Origin: Bog-756 sp963704585
GTDB taxonomy: Bacteria; Actinomycetota; Acidimicrobiia; Acidimicrobiales; RAAP-2
Direction: 5' to 3'
Assembly (NCBI GenBank): GCA_963704585.1
Contig: OY969919.1
Location: 806,001 to 870,000, forward strand
Length of the DNA: 64,000 nucleotides
Of this stretch, positions 26,043 through 35,233 are shown piece after piece. Within the stretch, counting starts at the first letter, position 1, and the number at the start of each line of letters is the position of its first letter. A program made the translations under genes and the position numbers. The notes beneath the pieces are model-generated. The model did no database searches. It had not been told where the DNA came from and worked only from the letters and a program-made list of their open reading frames with translations.

Positions 26043-27791
26043 TCAGTCGTGCCGGGCTCCCGCCCGCACGAGCGCGGCGAGCTCGCCGGCGGGCACGTCG
26101 ACCGCGACCTCCCGCTCCTCGCCGGTCGACCGGGACCTCCACTCGGCGACACCCCGGGCGAGGCCCTTCGCCCCGGCGACGAGGCGGGCGGGCATCCCGA
26201 GAAGGTCGGCGTCGGCGAACTTGACCCCGGCCGACAGGTCGCGGTCGTCGTAGAGGACGTCGACGCCGGCGGCCACGAGCCGCTCGTAGAGCGTGTCGGC
26301 CCCTTCTGCGACCTCGGCGGAGCGCCCGGCCCCGAGCGAGAGCAGGTGGAGCTCGAAGGGCGCCACCGCGTCCGGCCACCGCAGCCCCTCGTCGTCGTGG
26401 TGCTCCTCGGCGAGGACCGACAGCAGGCGGCTCACCCCCATCCCGTAGCAGCCCATGGAGAAGATCGCCTCGCCGCCGTCCTCGGCCACGAAGCCCGCGC
26501 CGGGCAGCGTCGAGGAGTACTTGGTGCCGAGCTGGAAGGTGTGCGCCGCCTCGACCGAGCGCACCAGGGTGACCGGATCTCCGCAGGTCGGGCAGGGATC
26601 GCCGCTGCCGACCTCGGCGAACGAACCCCACTCGTCGACGGCGAAGTCGCGGTCGAGCACCGCGCCGCGTACGTGGTGGTCGACCCGGTTGGCACCGGTG
26701 ATCCAGGCGCCCGGCCGAGCGACCCCGAAGTCCGCGACCACCCGGAAGCCGGCGTCGTCGTGGCCGTGCGGCCCGATGTACCCCTTGGCGAGCGAGGGGT
26801 ATGCGGCGAACTCCTCGTCCTCGAGGAGCCGCCACCCGCCGGGGAGGCGGACCTCCCGGTCGCCGGCCAGCAGGACCAGCACCGGACTGCCGTCCGCGTC
26901 GAACCCGGCCATGGTCTTGAGCAGATCGGCAGGCCCCACCTGCGCGTCGCCGAGGAACGCGACCACGTCGTCGATGCCGGCCCGGCCGGGCGTCTCGAGG
27001 TCGACCATCGGGGTGAGCCCGGTCCCGCCCGCCCCACCGCCCGCACCGGGCGAGGAGTCGGGACCGGGGCCGCGCGTCGCCGCTTCGACGTTGGCCGCGT
27101 AGCCGCACGAGCCACAGGAGACGAAGTGGTCCTCGCCGACCGCCGAGGGGACCATGAACTCGTGGTTCACGTCGCCGCCGATCGCCCCCGACGAGGCCTC
27201 GACCGGGACGACGCCGAGCCCGAGCCGCTCGAAGATCCGGAGGTATGCCGCGTAGACGGCGCCGTAGGAGCGCTGCATCCCCTCCTTGTCGGCGTCGAAG
27301 GAGTAGGCGTCGGCCATGAGGAGCTCGCGGGTGCGCAGCAGACCGAAGCGCGGACGGGCCTCGTCGCGGAACTTGACCTGGATCTGGTAGACGGTGATCG
27401 GCAGCTGTCGATAGGAGTCGACCTCGGCGCCGACCGTGACGGTCACCACCTCCTCGTGGGTGGGTCCGAGGACGAAGGTCCCGCCCCGCGCCTCGACGAT
27501 CATCGCGGGCAGAGCGTCGCTCCCGAAGAGGGACGCCCGACCGGACTCCTCCCAGAGCTCCAGGGGGTGGAGCGCGGGCAGCAGCAGCTCCTGGCAGCCG
27601 GACCGGTCGAGCTCCTCGCGGATCACCTGCTCGATCCGGTGGAGCACCCGCAGACCGAGCGGCAGGAAGGTGTAGATGCCCGACGCGAGCCGGCGGATGT
27701 AGCCGGCACGGACCAGCAGGCGGTGGCTCGCGACCTCCGCATCGGCCGGCGCCTCGCGCAGGGTTCGGACGAGGAGCCGGCTCATGCGCAT
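26043..27791 (-). CDS. proS: Prolyl-tRNA synthetase (bacterial type)
   Basis: 582 residues from ATG 27791 with AGGA 9 nt before. Class II synthetase charging tRNA-Pro. Motif 1 lies in GIYTFLPLGLRVLHRIEQVIREE. Motif 2 is in FRDEARPRFGLLRTREFLM-like sequence (here RTRELLMADAYSF). Motif 3 is GCYGMGVSRLL. Between motifs 2 and 3 is the bacterial editing (INS) domain, here with a Cys pair (CGSCG) and a Gly-rich loop. The C-terminal anticodon domain has DVLYDDRDLSAGVKFADADLLG. It lies 43 bp after ispG and is followed by the terminator. Confidence 0.96.
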   Translation of the reverse strand: MRMSRLLVRTLREAPADAEVASHRLLVRAGYIRRLASGIYTFLPLGLRVLHRIEQVIREELDRSGCQELLLPALHPLELWEESGRASLFGSDALPAMIVEARGGTFVLGPTHEEVVTVTVGAEVDSYRQLPITVYQIQVKFRDEARPRFGLLRTRELLMADAYSFDADKEGMQRSYGAVYAAYLRIFERLGLGVVPVEASSGAIGGDVNHEFMVPSAVGEDHFVSCGSCGYAANVEAATRGPGPDSSPGAGGGAGGTGLTPMVDLETPGRAGIDDVVAFLGDAQVGPADLLKTMAGFDADGSPVLVLLAGDREVRLPGGWRLLEDEEFAAYPSLAKGYIGPHGHDDAGFRVVADFGVARPGAWITGANRVDHHVRGAVLDRDFAVDEWGSFAEVGSGDPCPTCGDPVTLVRSVEAAHTFQLGTKYSSTLPGAGFVAEDGGEAIFSMGCYGMGVSRLLSVLAEEHHDDEGLRWPDAVAPFELHLLSLGAGRSAEVAEGADTLYERLVAAGVDVLYDDRDLSAGVKFADADLLGMPARLVAGAKGLARGVAEWRSRSTGEEREVAVDVPAGELAALVRAGARHD

Positions 27792-27834
27792 GGGCCGAGA
27801 TCCTACCGGCCGGCCCGCGCTCCCCCCTTGGGGT

Positions 27835-29082
27835 TCAGTCGCCCTCGGCGGTCTCCTCGCCGAGCCGGCGGCGGATGCGCTCGATCCGGGTCCCCGAGGC
27901 GTTCGCGTCGTCGCCCCGCTCGTCGAGGAGGTCGCGTCGGTCGGCATCGGCTGCCTCCGCAGCGCCCGCGTCCGCCGCGGCGAGCCGGGCCTCGACGCCT
28001 TCGGCGACCAGCTTCTCGGCCTCGGCGACGAGTGCCTCGACCATCTCGTCCTCGGGCACCACCCGCACGATCTTGCCCTTGATGAAGAGGTGGCCCCGTT
28101 TCCGGCCGGCCGCGATGCCGAGATCGGCCTCGCGCGCCTCGCCCGGCCCGTTGACCACGCACCCCATGATGGCAACCTGGATCGGCAGATTGCGCCCTTC
28201 GAGCTCGCGCTGGGCGCGGCTCGCGACGTCGATCACGTCGATCTCGGCACGACCGCAGCTCGGGCATGCGATGAGGTCGAGCCCCTTGCGCTCGCGCAGC
28301 CCGAGGACCTCGAGGAGCTGGCGCCCGGCGCGCGCCTCCTCGACGGGGTCCGCGGTCAGGGAGTAGCGGATGGTGTCGCCGATCCCCTCGGCGAGCAGCG
28401 TGCCGATCCCAGCGGTCCCCTTGAGAAGGCCCGACGGCGGGGGCCCCGCCTCGGTCACACCGAGGTGGAGCGGGTGGTCGAAGGTCTCCGACGCGAGCCG
28501 GTAGGCCTCGATCATGAGGGGCACGGAGGACGCCTTCACCGAGATCTTGACGTCGTCGAAGCCGACCTCCGCGAAGCAGGCGAGCTCCATCCGCGCGGAC
28601 TCGACGAGGGCCTCGGGCGTGGCGCCGCCGAACCGCTTGGCGAGCTCGGGATGGAGCGAGCCCGCGTTGACCCCGATCCGGATCGGCACGCCGCGATCCT
28701 TCGCCTCGCTCGCCACCTCTTTGATCTCGGCCTCCTTCCGCAGGTTCCCGGGGTTGAGGCGGAGACCCTGCACACCTGCTTCGAGCGCGGCCAGCGCCAT
28801 CTCGTGGTGGAAGTGGATGTCGGCGATGACCGGGACCGGCGAGCGCGGCACGATGTGTGCGAGGCCCTCGGCCGCGGCCTCCTCGTTGCAGGTGCACCGC
28901 ACCAGGTCCGCACCGGCTGCGGCCAGCGCGTAGATCTGGGAGAGCGTCGCCTCGGCGTCGGCCGTCTTCGTCGTGGTCATCGACTGCACGCTGACCGGTG
29001 CGTCGCCGCCGACCGCGACCGAACCGACGTGGATCTGCCGCGTCGGCCGGCGCTCGGTCACCGTCCAGCCCGTGCGTGCCAT
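27835..29082 (-). CDS. ispG: 4-hydroxy-3-methylbut-2-enyl diphosphate synthase
   Basis: 415 residues. IspG (GcpE) is a [4Fe-4S] enzyme converting MEcPP to HMBPP in the MEP isoprenoid pathway. The TIM-barrel part begins with RQIHVGSVAVGGDAPVSVQSM. The cluster cysteines are in CPSCGR and MGCVVNGPGE, whose Glu completes the set. A Glu/Ala/Arg-rich tail of about 65 residues after the MGCVVNGPGE domain is longer than in most homologues. It is two genes from dxr, the first committed MEP enzyme, with rseP between. Confidence 0.96.
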   Translation of the reverse strand: MARTGWTVTERRPTRQIHVGSVAVGGDAPVSVQSMTTTKTADAEATLSQIYALAAAGADLVRCTCNEEAAAEGLAHIVPRSPVPVIADIHFHHEMALAALEAGVQGLRLNPGNLRKEAEIKEVASEAKDRGVPIRIGVNAGSLHPELAKRFGGATPEALVESARMELACFAEVGFDDVKISVKASSVPLMIEAYRLASETFDHPLHLGVTEAGPPPSGLLKGTAGIGTLLAEGIGDTIRYSLTADPVEEARAGRQLLEVLGLRERKGLDLIACPSCGRAEIDVIDVASRAQRELEGRNLPIQVAIMGCVVNGPGEAREADLGIAAGRKRGHLFIKGKIVRVVPEDEMVEALVAEAEKLVAEGVEARLAAADAGAAEAADADRRDLLDERGDDANASGTRIERIRRRLGEETAEGD

Positions 29083-29122
29083 GCGCCCATGCTAGGGGCG
29101 CACCGGTAGCGGTGGACCCCGC

Positions 29123-30457
29123 TCAGCCCAGCGGGTTCGCGGCCGGGTGGAGGATGTCGGCGACCAGCGCGGGAGCGATGAGCACGACGAGGAACATGAG
29201 CATGAGGAAGGTGAACGGGAGCAGCTTCGCGACGTCCGCGTGGTAGGGCTCCTTGCGCCGGCCGGTGCGGATCCGCTCGTAGACCGCGATCGCGACGTGC
29301 CCGCCATCGAACGGCAGCATCGGGATGAGGTTGAAGATCCCGACGAAGAGGTTGATGGCGATGAGCAGGGCGAGCACCTCGGCCATCCCCGCGTGGACGG
29401 CGCTGCTCCCCACCTGGGCCATGCCGACGACCGAGTAGACACGGGTGCCGTTCGCCGCCGCCTGGCTGGCCGCCTGGGCGCTCGTGGCCTGGTCGATGCG
29501 CTGGCTGACGCTGCCCGGCGTGAAGAGGTGGACGACGCCCGCCACCGTCGACCAGGTGTAGTGCGCGACGTCGCTGCCCGCCGATGTGAGCGCGCGCGCC
29601 GGCCCGACCCGCACGATCGGCGGAGCGAGGTCGATCCCCACGACACCGAAAGGGGCGCTGCCGGAGGGCGCGATGACGCCGGACGCGTGCGCCGTCCGCC
29701 CGTCGTCCGGCACGACGGTGAGGCGCACCGTCCGTCCACCGCGGTCGACGACGAGCCCGACCGGCTCGCCGGGACGGGCGCGGACCGCGTCGGTGAGGAC
29801 GGTCGGGTCCCCGCCGACGGACTTCCCGTCGACCGAGACCACCACGTCGCCGGGCCGGACCCCGGCGACGTGGGCGGGCCCCGGCCGGCCGCCCACGGTC
29901 TCGAGCGACTGCACCGCGACCTTCGCGTTGTCGGGCAGCCCGACGGCGGTGACCAGCACGAGCAGGAGCACGAAGGCGAGGACGAAGTGCACGGCCGGGC
30001 CGGCGAGCGAGACGGCCATGCGGGCACCGAAGGGCTGCTCGCGGTAGGTGCGTTCGCGATCGGAGGGATCGACCTGCTCGAGGTTGGTCATACCGGGGAT
30101 CTTCACGAAGCCGCCAGCGGGGATCGCCTTGATCCCGTACTCGGTCTCGCCCCGCCGGACCGACCAGAGGCGCGGGCCGAAGCCGAAGAAGAACGCGGTG
30201 ACCTTCATCCCGGTGCGCTTCGCCGCCACGAAGTGACCGGCCTCGTGGGCCATGACCATCACCACGAGGAAGAAGACGAAGAGGAGGAGGTCGCCCCATC
30301 CGGTGAGCACGGCGAGCGCGGTCAGCGCTGCGGCGGCCGCCGACAGTTCGACGAGCGCCCGCCATTGCGGTGTCGTGCGCCCCGGCGGCGCGTTCGGGCC
30401 GTCCGTGGGGAGACGATCGTCGCCAGGCGGGGCCACCGTCTCGTCGACGGCGGTCAC
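29123..30457 (-). CDS. rseP: Site-2 membrane zinc metalloprotease (RseP/RIP family, M50)
   Basis: 444 residues from GTG 30457, which overlaps the dxr stop as GTGA; the much longer open frame upstream is the dxr shadow. It cleaves membrane-spanning anti-sigma factors and signal peptides within the bilayer. Zinc motif HEAGH sits in the first helix (VMAHEAGHFVAAKRTG). A PDZ domain is central (GVRPGDVVVSVDGKSVGG). The third ligand motif is in LIPMLPFDGGHVA (NxxPxxxxDG-type LDG). Four helices are visible. A Pro/Asp-rich cytoplasmic leader of about 30 residues precedes the first helix. Confidence 0.94.
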   Translation of the reverse strand: MTAVDETVAPPGDDRLPTDGPNAPPGRTTPQWRALVELSAAAAALTALAVLTGWGDLLLFVFFLVVMVMAHEAGHFVAAKRTGMKVTAFFFGFGPRLWSVRRGETEYGIKAIPAGGFVKIPGMTNLEQVDPSDRERTYREQPFGARMAVSLAGPAVHFVLAFVLLLVLVTAVGLPDNAKVAVQSLETVGGRPGPAHVAGVRPGDVVVSVDGKSVGGDPTVLTDAVRARPGEPVGLVVDRGGRTVRLTVVPDDGRTAHASGVIAPSGSAPFGVVGIDLAPPIVRVGPARALTSAGSDVAHYTWSTVAGVVHLFTPGSVSQRIDQATSAQAASQAAANGTRVYSVVGMAQVGSSAVHAGMAEVLALLIAINLFVGIFNLIPMLPFDGGHVAIAVYERIRTGRRKEPYHADVAKLLPFTFLMLMFLVVLIAPALVADILHPAANPLG

Positions 30458-31701
30458 GCGGCGGACCTCGAGAGCACGACCTGCTCGGCGAGTCGCCGGG
30501 CGGTCGCGTCCGCGTCGAGGACGTCGCCCTCGGCGCGCTCGGGACCCTCCTCGCCGGCTCCCACCGACGCGCCGTCGTACTTGTCGAGGGTGGCGTCGAC
30601 GACCTCGGCGATCGCCGTCCACGAGAGGCGCTCTGTGAGGAACGCCGCGACCGCCACCTCGTTGGCGGCGTTGAGCCACGCCGGGGCGAGGTCGCCCGTC
30701 CGGCCGGCGCGGCAGGCCAGCTCGAGGCAGGGGAACCGCTGGCGGTCGGGCTGCTCGAAGTCGAGTCCGGCGAGGCGGGTCCAGTCGATCGCCCCGAAGG
30801 GCACCGGCAGGCGGTCGGGCGCCGCGAGGGCGTAGCCGATCGGGAGCCGCATGTCTGGCAACGAGAGCTGGGCGACGACCGCGCCGTCGTGGAACTCGAC
30901 CATCGAGTGGACGACCGACTGGGGGTGGACGAGGACGTCGATCGCGTCGTAGGGGACGCCGAAGAGCTCGTGGGCCTCGATGACCTCGAGCCCCTTGTTC
31001 ATGAGGGTGGACGAGTCGACCGTGATCTTGGGGCCCATCGACCAGGTCGGGTGCGCCAGCGCGTCGGCCACGCCGACGGCGGCGAGCTCTTCGGCGGTGC
31101 GGCCGCGGAACGGTCCGCCCGACGCGGTGAGCACCAGGCGCCGGACCTCGGCGGCCCGGCCCGACCGCAGGCACTGGTGGAGCGCGCAGTGCTCGGAGTC
31201 GACCGGGACGATCTCCGCGCCATCGGTGCGGCGCGCCCGCTGCACCACCGGCGCGCCGGCGATGATCGACTCCTTGTTGGCGAGCGCGAGCCGGCGCCCG
31301 GCGCCGAGCGCGGCAAGCGTGACCGAGAGGCCGGCGAACCCGACGACACCGTTGAGCACGACGTCCGCGCCGGTCGCGACGGCTGCGAGGCCCTCGGCGC
31401 CCGTGACGACCTCCGTGCCGGGCGGGAGCGAGCGGGCGAGCGCGGGCGCGAGCGAGGCCTCGCCGATCGCGACCACCGCCGGTCGCAGCCGACGCGCCTG
31501 GTCGGCGAGGAGCTCCACCGAGCGGGCCGCCCCGAGCGCCACAACGTCGAAACGGTCGGGGCAGGCCTCGATGACCTCGATCGCCTGGGTCCCGATCGAA
31601 CCGGTCGAGCCCACCAGGCTCACGGTCCGCGTACCCGCCGCACCGTCATCGACGGGGGGAGGCGCGCCGGTCGCGCCGGGTGCGGGATGCGTGCTGCCCA
31701 T
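30454..31701 (-). CDS. dxr: 1-deoxy-D-xylulose-5-phosphate reductoisomerase
   Basis: 415 residues. Converts DXP to MEP with NADPH and a divalent metal. NADPH-binding VSLVGSTGSIGTQAIEV starts near residue 27. LANKESIIAG and PVDSEHCALHQ carry metal ligands. ASGGPFRG, HPTWSMGPKITVDSSTLMNKGLEVIEA and the C-terminal four-helix segment are conserved. It begins 20 bp after cdsA's neighbour boundary and overlaps rseP by 4 bp. A Pro/Ala leader of about 25 residues precedes the domain. Confidence 0.96.
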   Translation of the reverse strand: MGSTHPAPGATGAPPPVDDGAAGTRTVSLVGSTGSIGTQAIEVIEACPDRFDVVALGAARSVELLADQARRLRPAVVAIGEASLAPALARSLPPGTEVVTGAEGLAAVATGADVVLNGVVGFAGLSVTLAALGAGRRLALANKESIIAGAPVVQRARRTDGAEIVPVDSEHCALHQCLRSGRAAEVRRLVLTASGGPFRGRTAEELAAVGVADALAHPTWSMGPKITVDSSTLMNKGLEVIEAHELFGVPYDAIDVLVHPQSVVHSMVEFHDGAVVAQLSLPDMRLPIGYALAAPDRLPVPFGAIDWTRLAGLDFEQPDRQRFPCLELACRAGRTGDLAPAWLNAANEVAVAAFLTERLSWTAIAEVVDATLDKYDGASVGAGEEGPERAEGDVLDADATARRLAEQVVLSRSAA

Positions 31702-31721
31702 CCCTCTAGCCTGCCCGAAGA

Positions 31722-33818
31722 TCAGGCGATGTTCAGCGCACGGACCAGGTAGTAGGTGGCCGGGAGCACGAAGAGCAGGGCGTCGACCCGATCGAGGACC
31801 CCGCCGTGACCGGGCAGCAACGTGCCCATGTCCTTCAGGCGCAGGTCCCGCTTGAGCAACGACTCACAGAGGTCACCGACCGGTGCGACGACCGCCACCA
31901 CCACGCCCAGCAGGGCCGCGTTGGCCGCCGTCCACGGGTGGATCGCGCCCACCAGCACGGTCGAGATGAGGATCGAGAAGACCGCGCCGCCGAGCAACCC
32001 CTCCCAGGTCTTGTTCGGACTGATGGTCGGGGCGAGGGGGCGGCTCCCGAGCCAGCCGCCGATGACCAGCGCGCCCACGTCGTTGGCGACGGTCGCGATG
32101 ATCGCCCCCACCAGAAAGGCGATGCCGTGCCGGTCGGGGAAGAGCGAGGGTGAGAGCAGGAGCCCCGCGAACGAGCCGAGCAGCGAGACCCACCCGATCG
32201 TGAGGAGCGTGGCCGCGGTACCGGCGACCGGCGAGCCCCGCTCGATGCCGAAGAGGTACCAGAGCAGGGTGAACACGACGATGAGGGCCGTGACGAGCGG
32301 CAGCGCGGCGACGCCCTTGGTGTAGGCGCCGACCATGAGCGAGACGGTGCCGACCAGCCCGAGGAGGGTCGCCGGGTGGTAGCCGGCCCGCCGGAGGACG
32401 CCGAAGCACTCGCCGGCCGCGAAGGTCACGACGACCACGGCGAGGATCAACGACGTGACGGTGCCGAGCTTGAACGCGAGGAGCGCGACGACCGCGACGG
32501 CGACGCCGGTTCCGATCCGCATCCCGATGCTGCTACCTTCAGCCGGTCGCCCGTGCTGTTGCACCGCGGCCGCACGGGACGCACGGCGGGCCGGCGGGCC
32601 GCCCCCGGTCGGCACGCGGGCACCCTCGGCCGGCGCCCTCCGCTCCGTGGGTGGGTGCCGGCGCGCGCCGCGTCGGGTCGTCGTGGCCACCGTCGCGACC
32701 GCTGCGGCTGCTGCGGCCGTTGAGGCGTCGCTCTCCGTCCCGTCCTCGGCGGTGAGCTCCCGTTCGAGCTCCGCGCTGCGGTCGGCGGCCGCCAGACCCG
32801 CCACCCCGACCCGCTTTCGGCCGGCCCCGGGGACCTCGGTGACCGACGCGCCCGGGGGCTCCGCCGCGAGCGGTGGCTCGCTGAAGGCGTCGGCCTCGGC
32901 AGGCTTCTTCGCCCGGAGCCGACCCGGGCGGAGCCCGTTGCGCCTGGACCGTCCGGTGCGCGTCGTCCCGGTCGGCTTCGGCTTCCCGGTGTCGAAGAGC
33001 TCCTCGTCGGTGCCGGGCGCATCGGCCGACGTCTCGTCCGTACCACCGTCGACGGCGACCCCGGCCACCTCGGCGGCCGCGCCGGCCGCGCCGGCCACGC
33101 CGGCCACGCCGGCGGACGGTTCGTGGCCCGGGTCCCCGCCGGAACCGCCCGCGGACGCGGCGGGTGACGCCGGCGCCGGAGCCTCCGGGCGCACGACGTC
33201 GACGGGATCGGTGATCGGGTTCACGGTCGTCTCGGTGCCGGCCGGGTCGAAGGAGAACTCCCAGGGCCGCTTCTCGATGGTGCTCGTGTCCGACTCGTCG
33301 AGCGAACCGAATGTCGCGTGCTCGCCGCCGAAGATCGACGGCTCGAACTCCTCCTCGTGCGCGACCCAGTCCGCGTGCTCCTCGCGCCAGGCCGGCGGCA
33401 GGATGCCGGAGTCGGCACCCGTGCCCTCGTCGCCGGTGTCGCGGGCGAGAACGGCCGGGACCTGACCCGTGGGCGGCTCGGTCCAATGCGGCAGCTCGGT
33501 CGTCGTCCCGCTCGGCATCGCCGTTCCCCCGGGCGCGACGGGATCGACGGTGTCGGCGCTCGCGCCCGCCGGCTCGTCGATCACCCGCACGCCCGCAATG
33601 CCGGGGTCGGTGTCGTCGAACCCGGGAAGGGGCAGGTCGACCGTCTCGTCGCCCGGCGCGTCCTCGAGCCGGGGCGCCGCGGCCGGCGCGGCCTCGCCCG
33701 CGGGCTCCGCGCCGACGATGCGGACGCGGTCGGTCGCCGGTCCCGGGGTGTCGAGACGCGTCACCGGAAGGTCGGTGCGGGTCACGTCGTCGTCTCGCTC
33801 GTCCGGGCCGTTGTCCAC
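31722..33818 (-). CDS. cdsA: Phosphatidate cytidylyltransferase with a long disordered N-terminal extension
   Basis: 698 residues, GTG start. Only the last 266 residues (from M433) form CdsA, an integral membrane enzyme making CDP-diacylglycerol from phosphatidate and CTP. It has about eight helices and the signature SLLKRDLRLKDMGTLLPGHGGVLDRVD near the end. Residues 1-432 are acidic and Pro/Ala/Gly/Thr-rich with no membrane segment. A more ordered-looking island lies at EEHADWVAHEEEFEPSIFGGEHATFGSLDE...RPWEFSFD, and a basic patch (RSRRNGLRPGRLRAKK) follows. The extension is in the same frame with no internal stop. It lies 46 bp after frr. Confidence 0.93.
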   Translation of the reverse strand: MDNGPDERDDDVTRTDLPVTRLDTPGPATDRVRIVGAEPAGEAAPAAAPRLEDAPGDETVDLPLPGFDDTDPGIAGVRVIDEPAGASADTVDPVAPGGTAMPSGTTTELPHWTEPPTGQVPAVLARDTGDEGTGADSGILPPAWREEHADWVAHEEEFEPSIFGGEHATFGSLDESDTSTIEKRPWEFSFDPAGTETTVNPITDPVDVVRPEAPAPASPAASAGGSGGDPGHEPSAGVAGVAGAAGAAAEVAGVAVDGGTDETSADAPGTDEELFDTGKPKPTGTTRTGRSRRNGLRPGRLRAKKPAEADAFSEPPLAAEPPGASVTEVPGAGRKRVGVAGLAAADRSAELERELTAEDGTESDASTAAAAAAVATVATTTRRGARRHPPTERRAPAEGARVPTGGGPPARRASRAAAVQQHGRPAEGSSIGMRIGTGVAVAVVALLAFKLGTVTSLILAVVVVTFAAGECFGVLRRAGYHPATLLGLVGTVSLMVGAYTKGVAALPLVTALIVVFTLLWYLFGIERGSPVAGTAATLLTIGWVSLLGSFAGLLLSPSLFPDRHGIAFLVGAIIATVANDVGALVIGGWLGSRPLAPTISPNKTWEGLLGGAVFSILISTVLVGAIHPWTAANAALLGVVVAVVAPVGDLCESLLKRDLRLKDMGTLLPGHGGVLDRVDALLFVLPATYYLVRALNIA

Positions 33819-33864
33819 GTCAATCGTTCCCTCCCGTCTGCCGCGCCCGCAGGTCGGGCCGGAC

Positions 33865-34434
33865 TCAGATCTCGAGGAGCTCCTGCTCCTTGTGGGCGAG
33901 GAGCTTGTCGATGGCGGCCACGTGCTCCTGCGTGATCCGGTCGAGGTCCTTCTCGACCCGGTCGAGCTCGTCGCTCGAGAGGTCTCCGTCCTTCTGCATG
34001 GCGTCGAAGTTGTGACGGGCGGAACGGCGGATGTTGCGGACCGTGACCCGCCCCTCCTCGCCCTTCTGCCGCACGACCTTGACCAGCTCCTTGCGTCGCT
34101 CCTCGGTCGGCACCGGAAACGCGAGGCGGATCACCGTCCCGTCGTTCGACGGGGTGATGCCCAGGTCGGAGCTTTGCAGTGCCTTCTCGATGGCAGCCAG
34201 CGAGCCCTTGTCGTAGGGGGAAACCACGAGCAGGCGGGCCTCGGGCACGCTGAACCCGGCGAGCTGCCGCAGCTCGGTCTCCGCGCCGTAGTAGTCGACC
34301 TTCAAGTGCTCGATGAGCGCGGGTGCGGCACGACCGGTCCGCACCGCGCCGAACTCCGTCTGCGTGTGCTGGACGGCCTTCTCCATGTGCTCCTTCGCGT
34401 CCAAGACGACGAGCGCGGTGAGGTCCTCGTCCAT
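33865..34434 (-). CDS. frr: Ribosome recycling factor
   Basis: 189 residues from ATG 34434 (M-D-E-D-L); the frame is open to 34470, but family length (about 185) supports the inner start. RRF splits post-termination ribosomes with EF-G. Conserved segments include FGAVRTGRAAPALIEHLKVDYYG, SPYDKGSLAAIEKA, LGITPSNDG and FPVPTEERRKELVKVV. The C-terminal coiled-coil arm ends AHKEQELLEI. Standard order pyrH-frr-cdsA. Confidence 0.96.
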   Translation of the reverse strand: MDEDLTALVVLDAKEHMEKAVQHTQTEFGAVRTGRAAPALIEHLKVDYYGAETELRQLAGFSVPEARLLVVSPYDKGSLAAIEKALQSSDLGITPSNDGTVIRLAFPVPTEERRKELVKVVRQKGEEGRVTVRNIRRSARHNFDAMQKDGDLSSDELDRVEKDLDRITQEHVAAIDKLLAHKEQELLEI

Positions 34435-34495
34435 CAACGGCCCAGCGTAGTCACGGGGGTCGGCGCCCACCGGTGGGACGTGACCACCTGGGAAT

Positions 34496-35233
34496 TCACC
34501 GGATGAGGGTCCCGATGGACCCGCCGCTGAGCGCCAGGGTGATGTTGCCCGGACCCATGAGGTCGAAGACGCGGATCGGGAGGCCGTTGTCCTTGCAGAA
34601 GGTGATCGCGGTGAGGTCCATCACCCGCAGGTCCTTGGCCACGACCTCCATGAACGAGAGCTCCTCGTAGCGCGTGGCCTTCGGGTCGAGGCGCGGGTCG
34701 GCCGAGTAGACGCCGTCGACGCCACCGTGGGTTCCCTTGCAGAGCAGCTCCGCCTCGATCTCGGCCGCGCGCAGGGCCGCCGAGGTGTCCGTCGTGAAGT
34801 ACGGGTTCCCCATGCCCGCAGCGAAGACGACGACCCGGCCCTTCTCGAGGTGGCGGATCGCCCGCCGCCGGATGTATGGCTCGGCCACCTCGGCCATCTG
34901 GACCGCCGAGAGCACCCGGGTCGGCTGGCCGTGGTGCTCGAGCGCGTCCTGGAGCGCGAGTGCGTTGATGACCGTGGCCAGCATGCCCATGGTGTCCGAC
35001 GTCGCGCGGTCCATACCCGCTCCGGCGCCCGTCGTCCCCCGCCAGATGTTGCCGCCGCCGACCATGACCGCGAGCTCGACGTCGAGGTCCTCCCTCGACT
35101 GCGCGATCTCGGCCGCGAGCTGCTCGACGGCCACGGCGTCGATCGTCTCGTCCGACGCCGAGGAGGCGAGCGCCTCCCCGGACATCTTGAGCACGATGCG
35201 CTGGCGCTCCCCCACCGTCGCCTCAGTCGCCAA
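34496..35233 (-). CDS. pyrH: UMP kinase
   Basis: 245 residues from TTG 35233; GTG at residue 7 is the alternative. It phosphorylates UMP to UDP and is a hexameric amino-acid-kinase fold enzyme. The phosphate loop is VLKMSGEAL. GGGNIWRG, the ATSDTMGMLATVINALALQD segment, FAAGMGNPYFTTDTSAALRA and KATRYEELS are typical. The TTG overlaps the end of tsf, implying coupled translation with EF-Ts. Confidence 0.95.
   Translation of the reverse strand: MATEATVGERQRIVLKMSGEALASSASDETIDAVAVEQLAAEIAQSREDLDVELAVMVGGGNIWRGTTGAGAGMDRATSDTMGMLATVINALALQDALEHHGQPTRVLSAVQMAEVAEPYIRRRAIRHLEKGRVVVFAAGMGNPYFTTDTSAALRAAEIEAELLCKGTHGGVDGVYSADPRLDPKATRYEELSFMEVVAKDLRVMDLTAITFCKDNGLPIRVFDLMGPGNITLALSGGSIGTLIR

Noticed and set aside
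30458..31174. N-terminal extension of rseP to 31174
   Set aside because: This part is the antiparallel-frame shadow of dxr on the same strand; GTG 30457 overlaps the dxr stop and begins the M50 protein.
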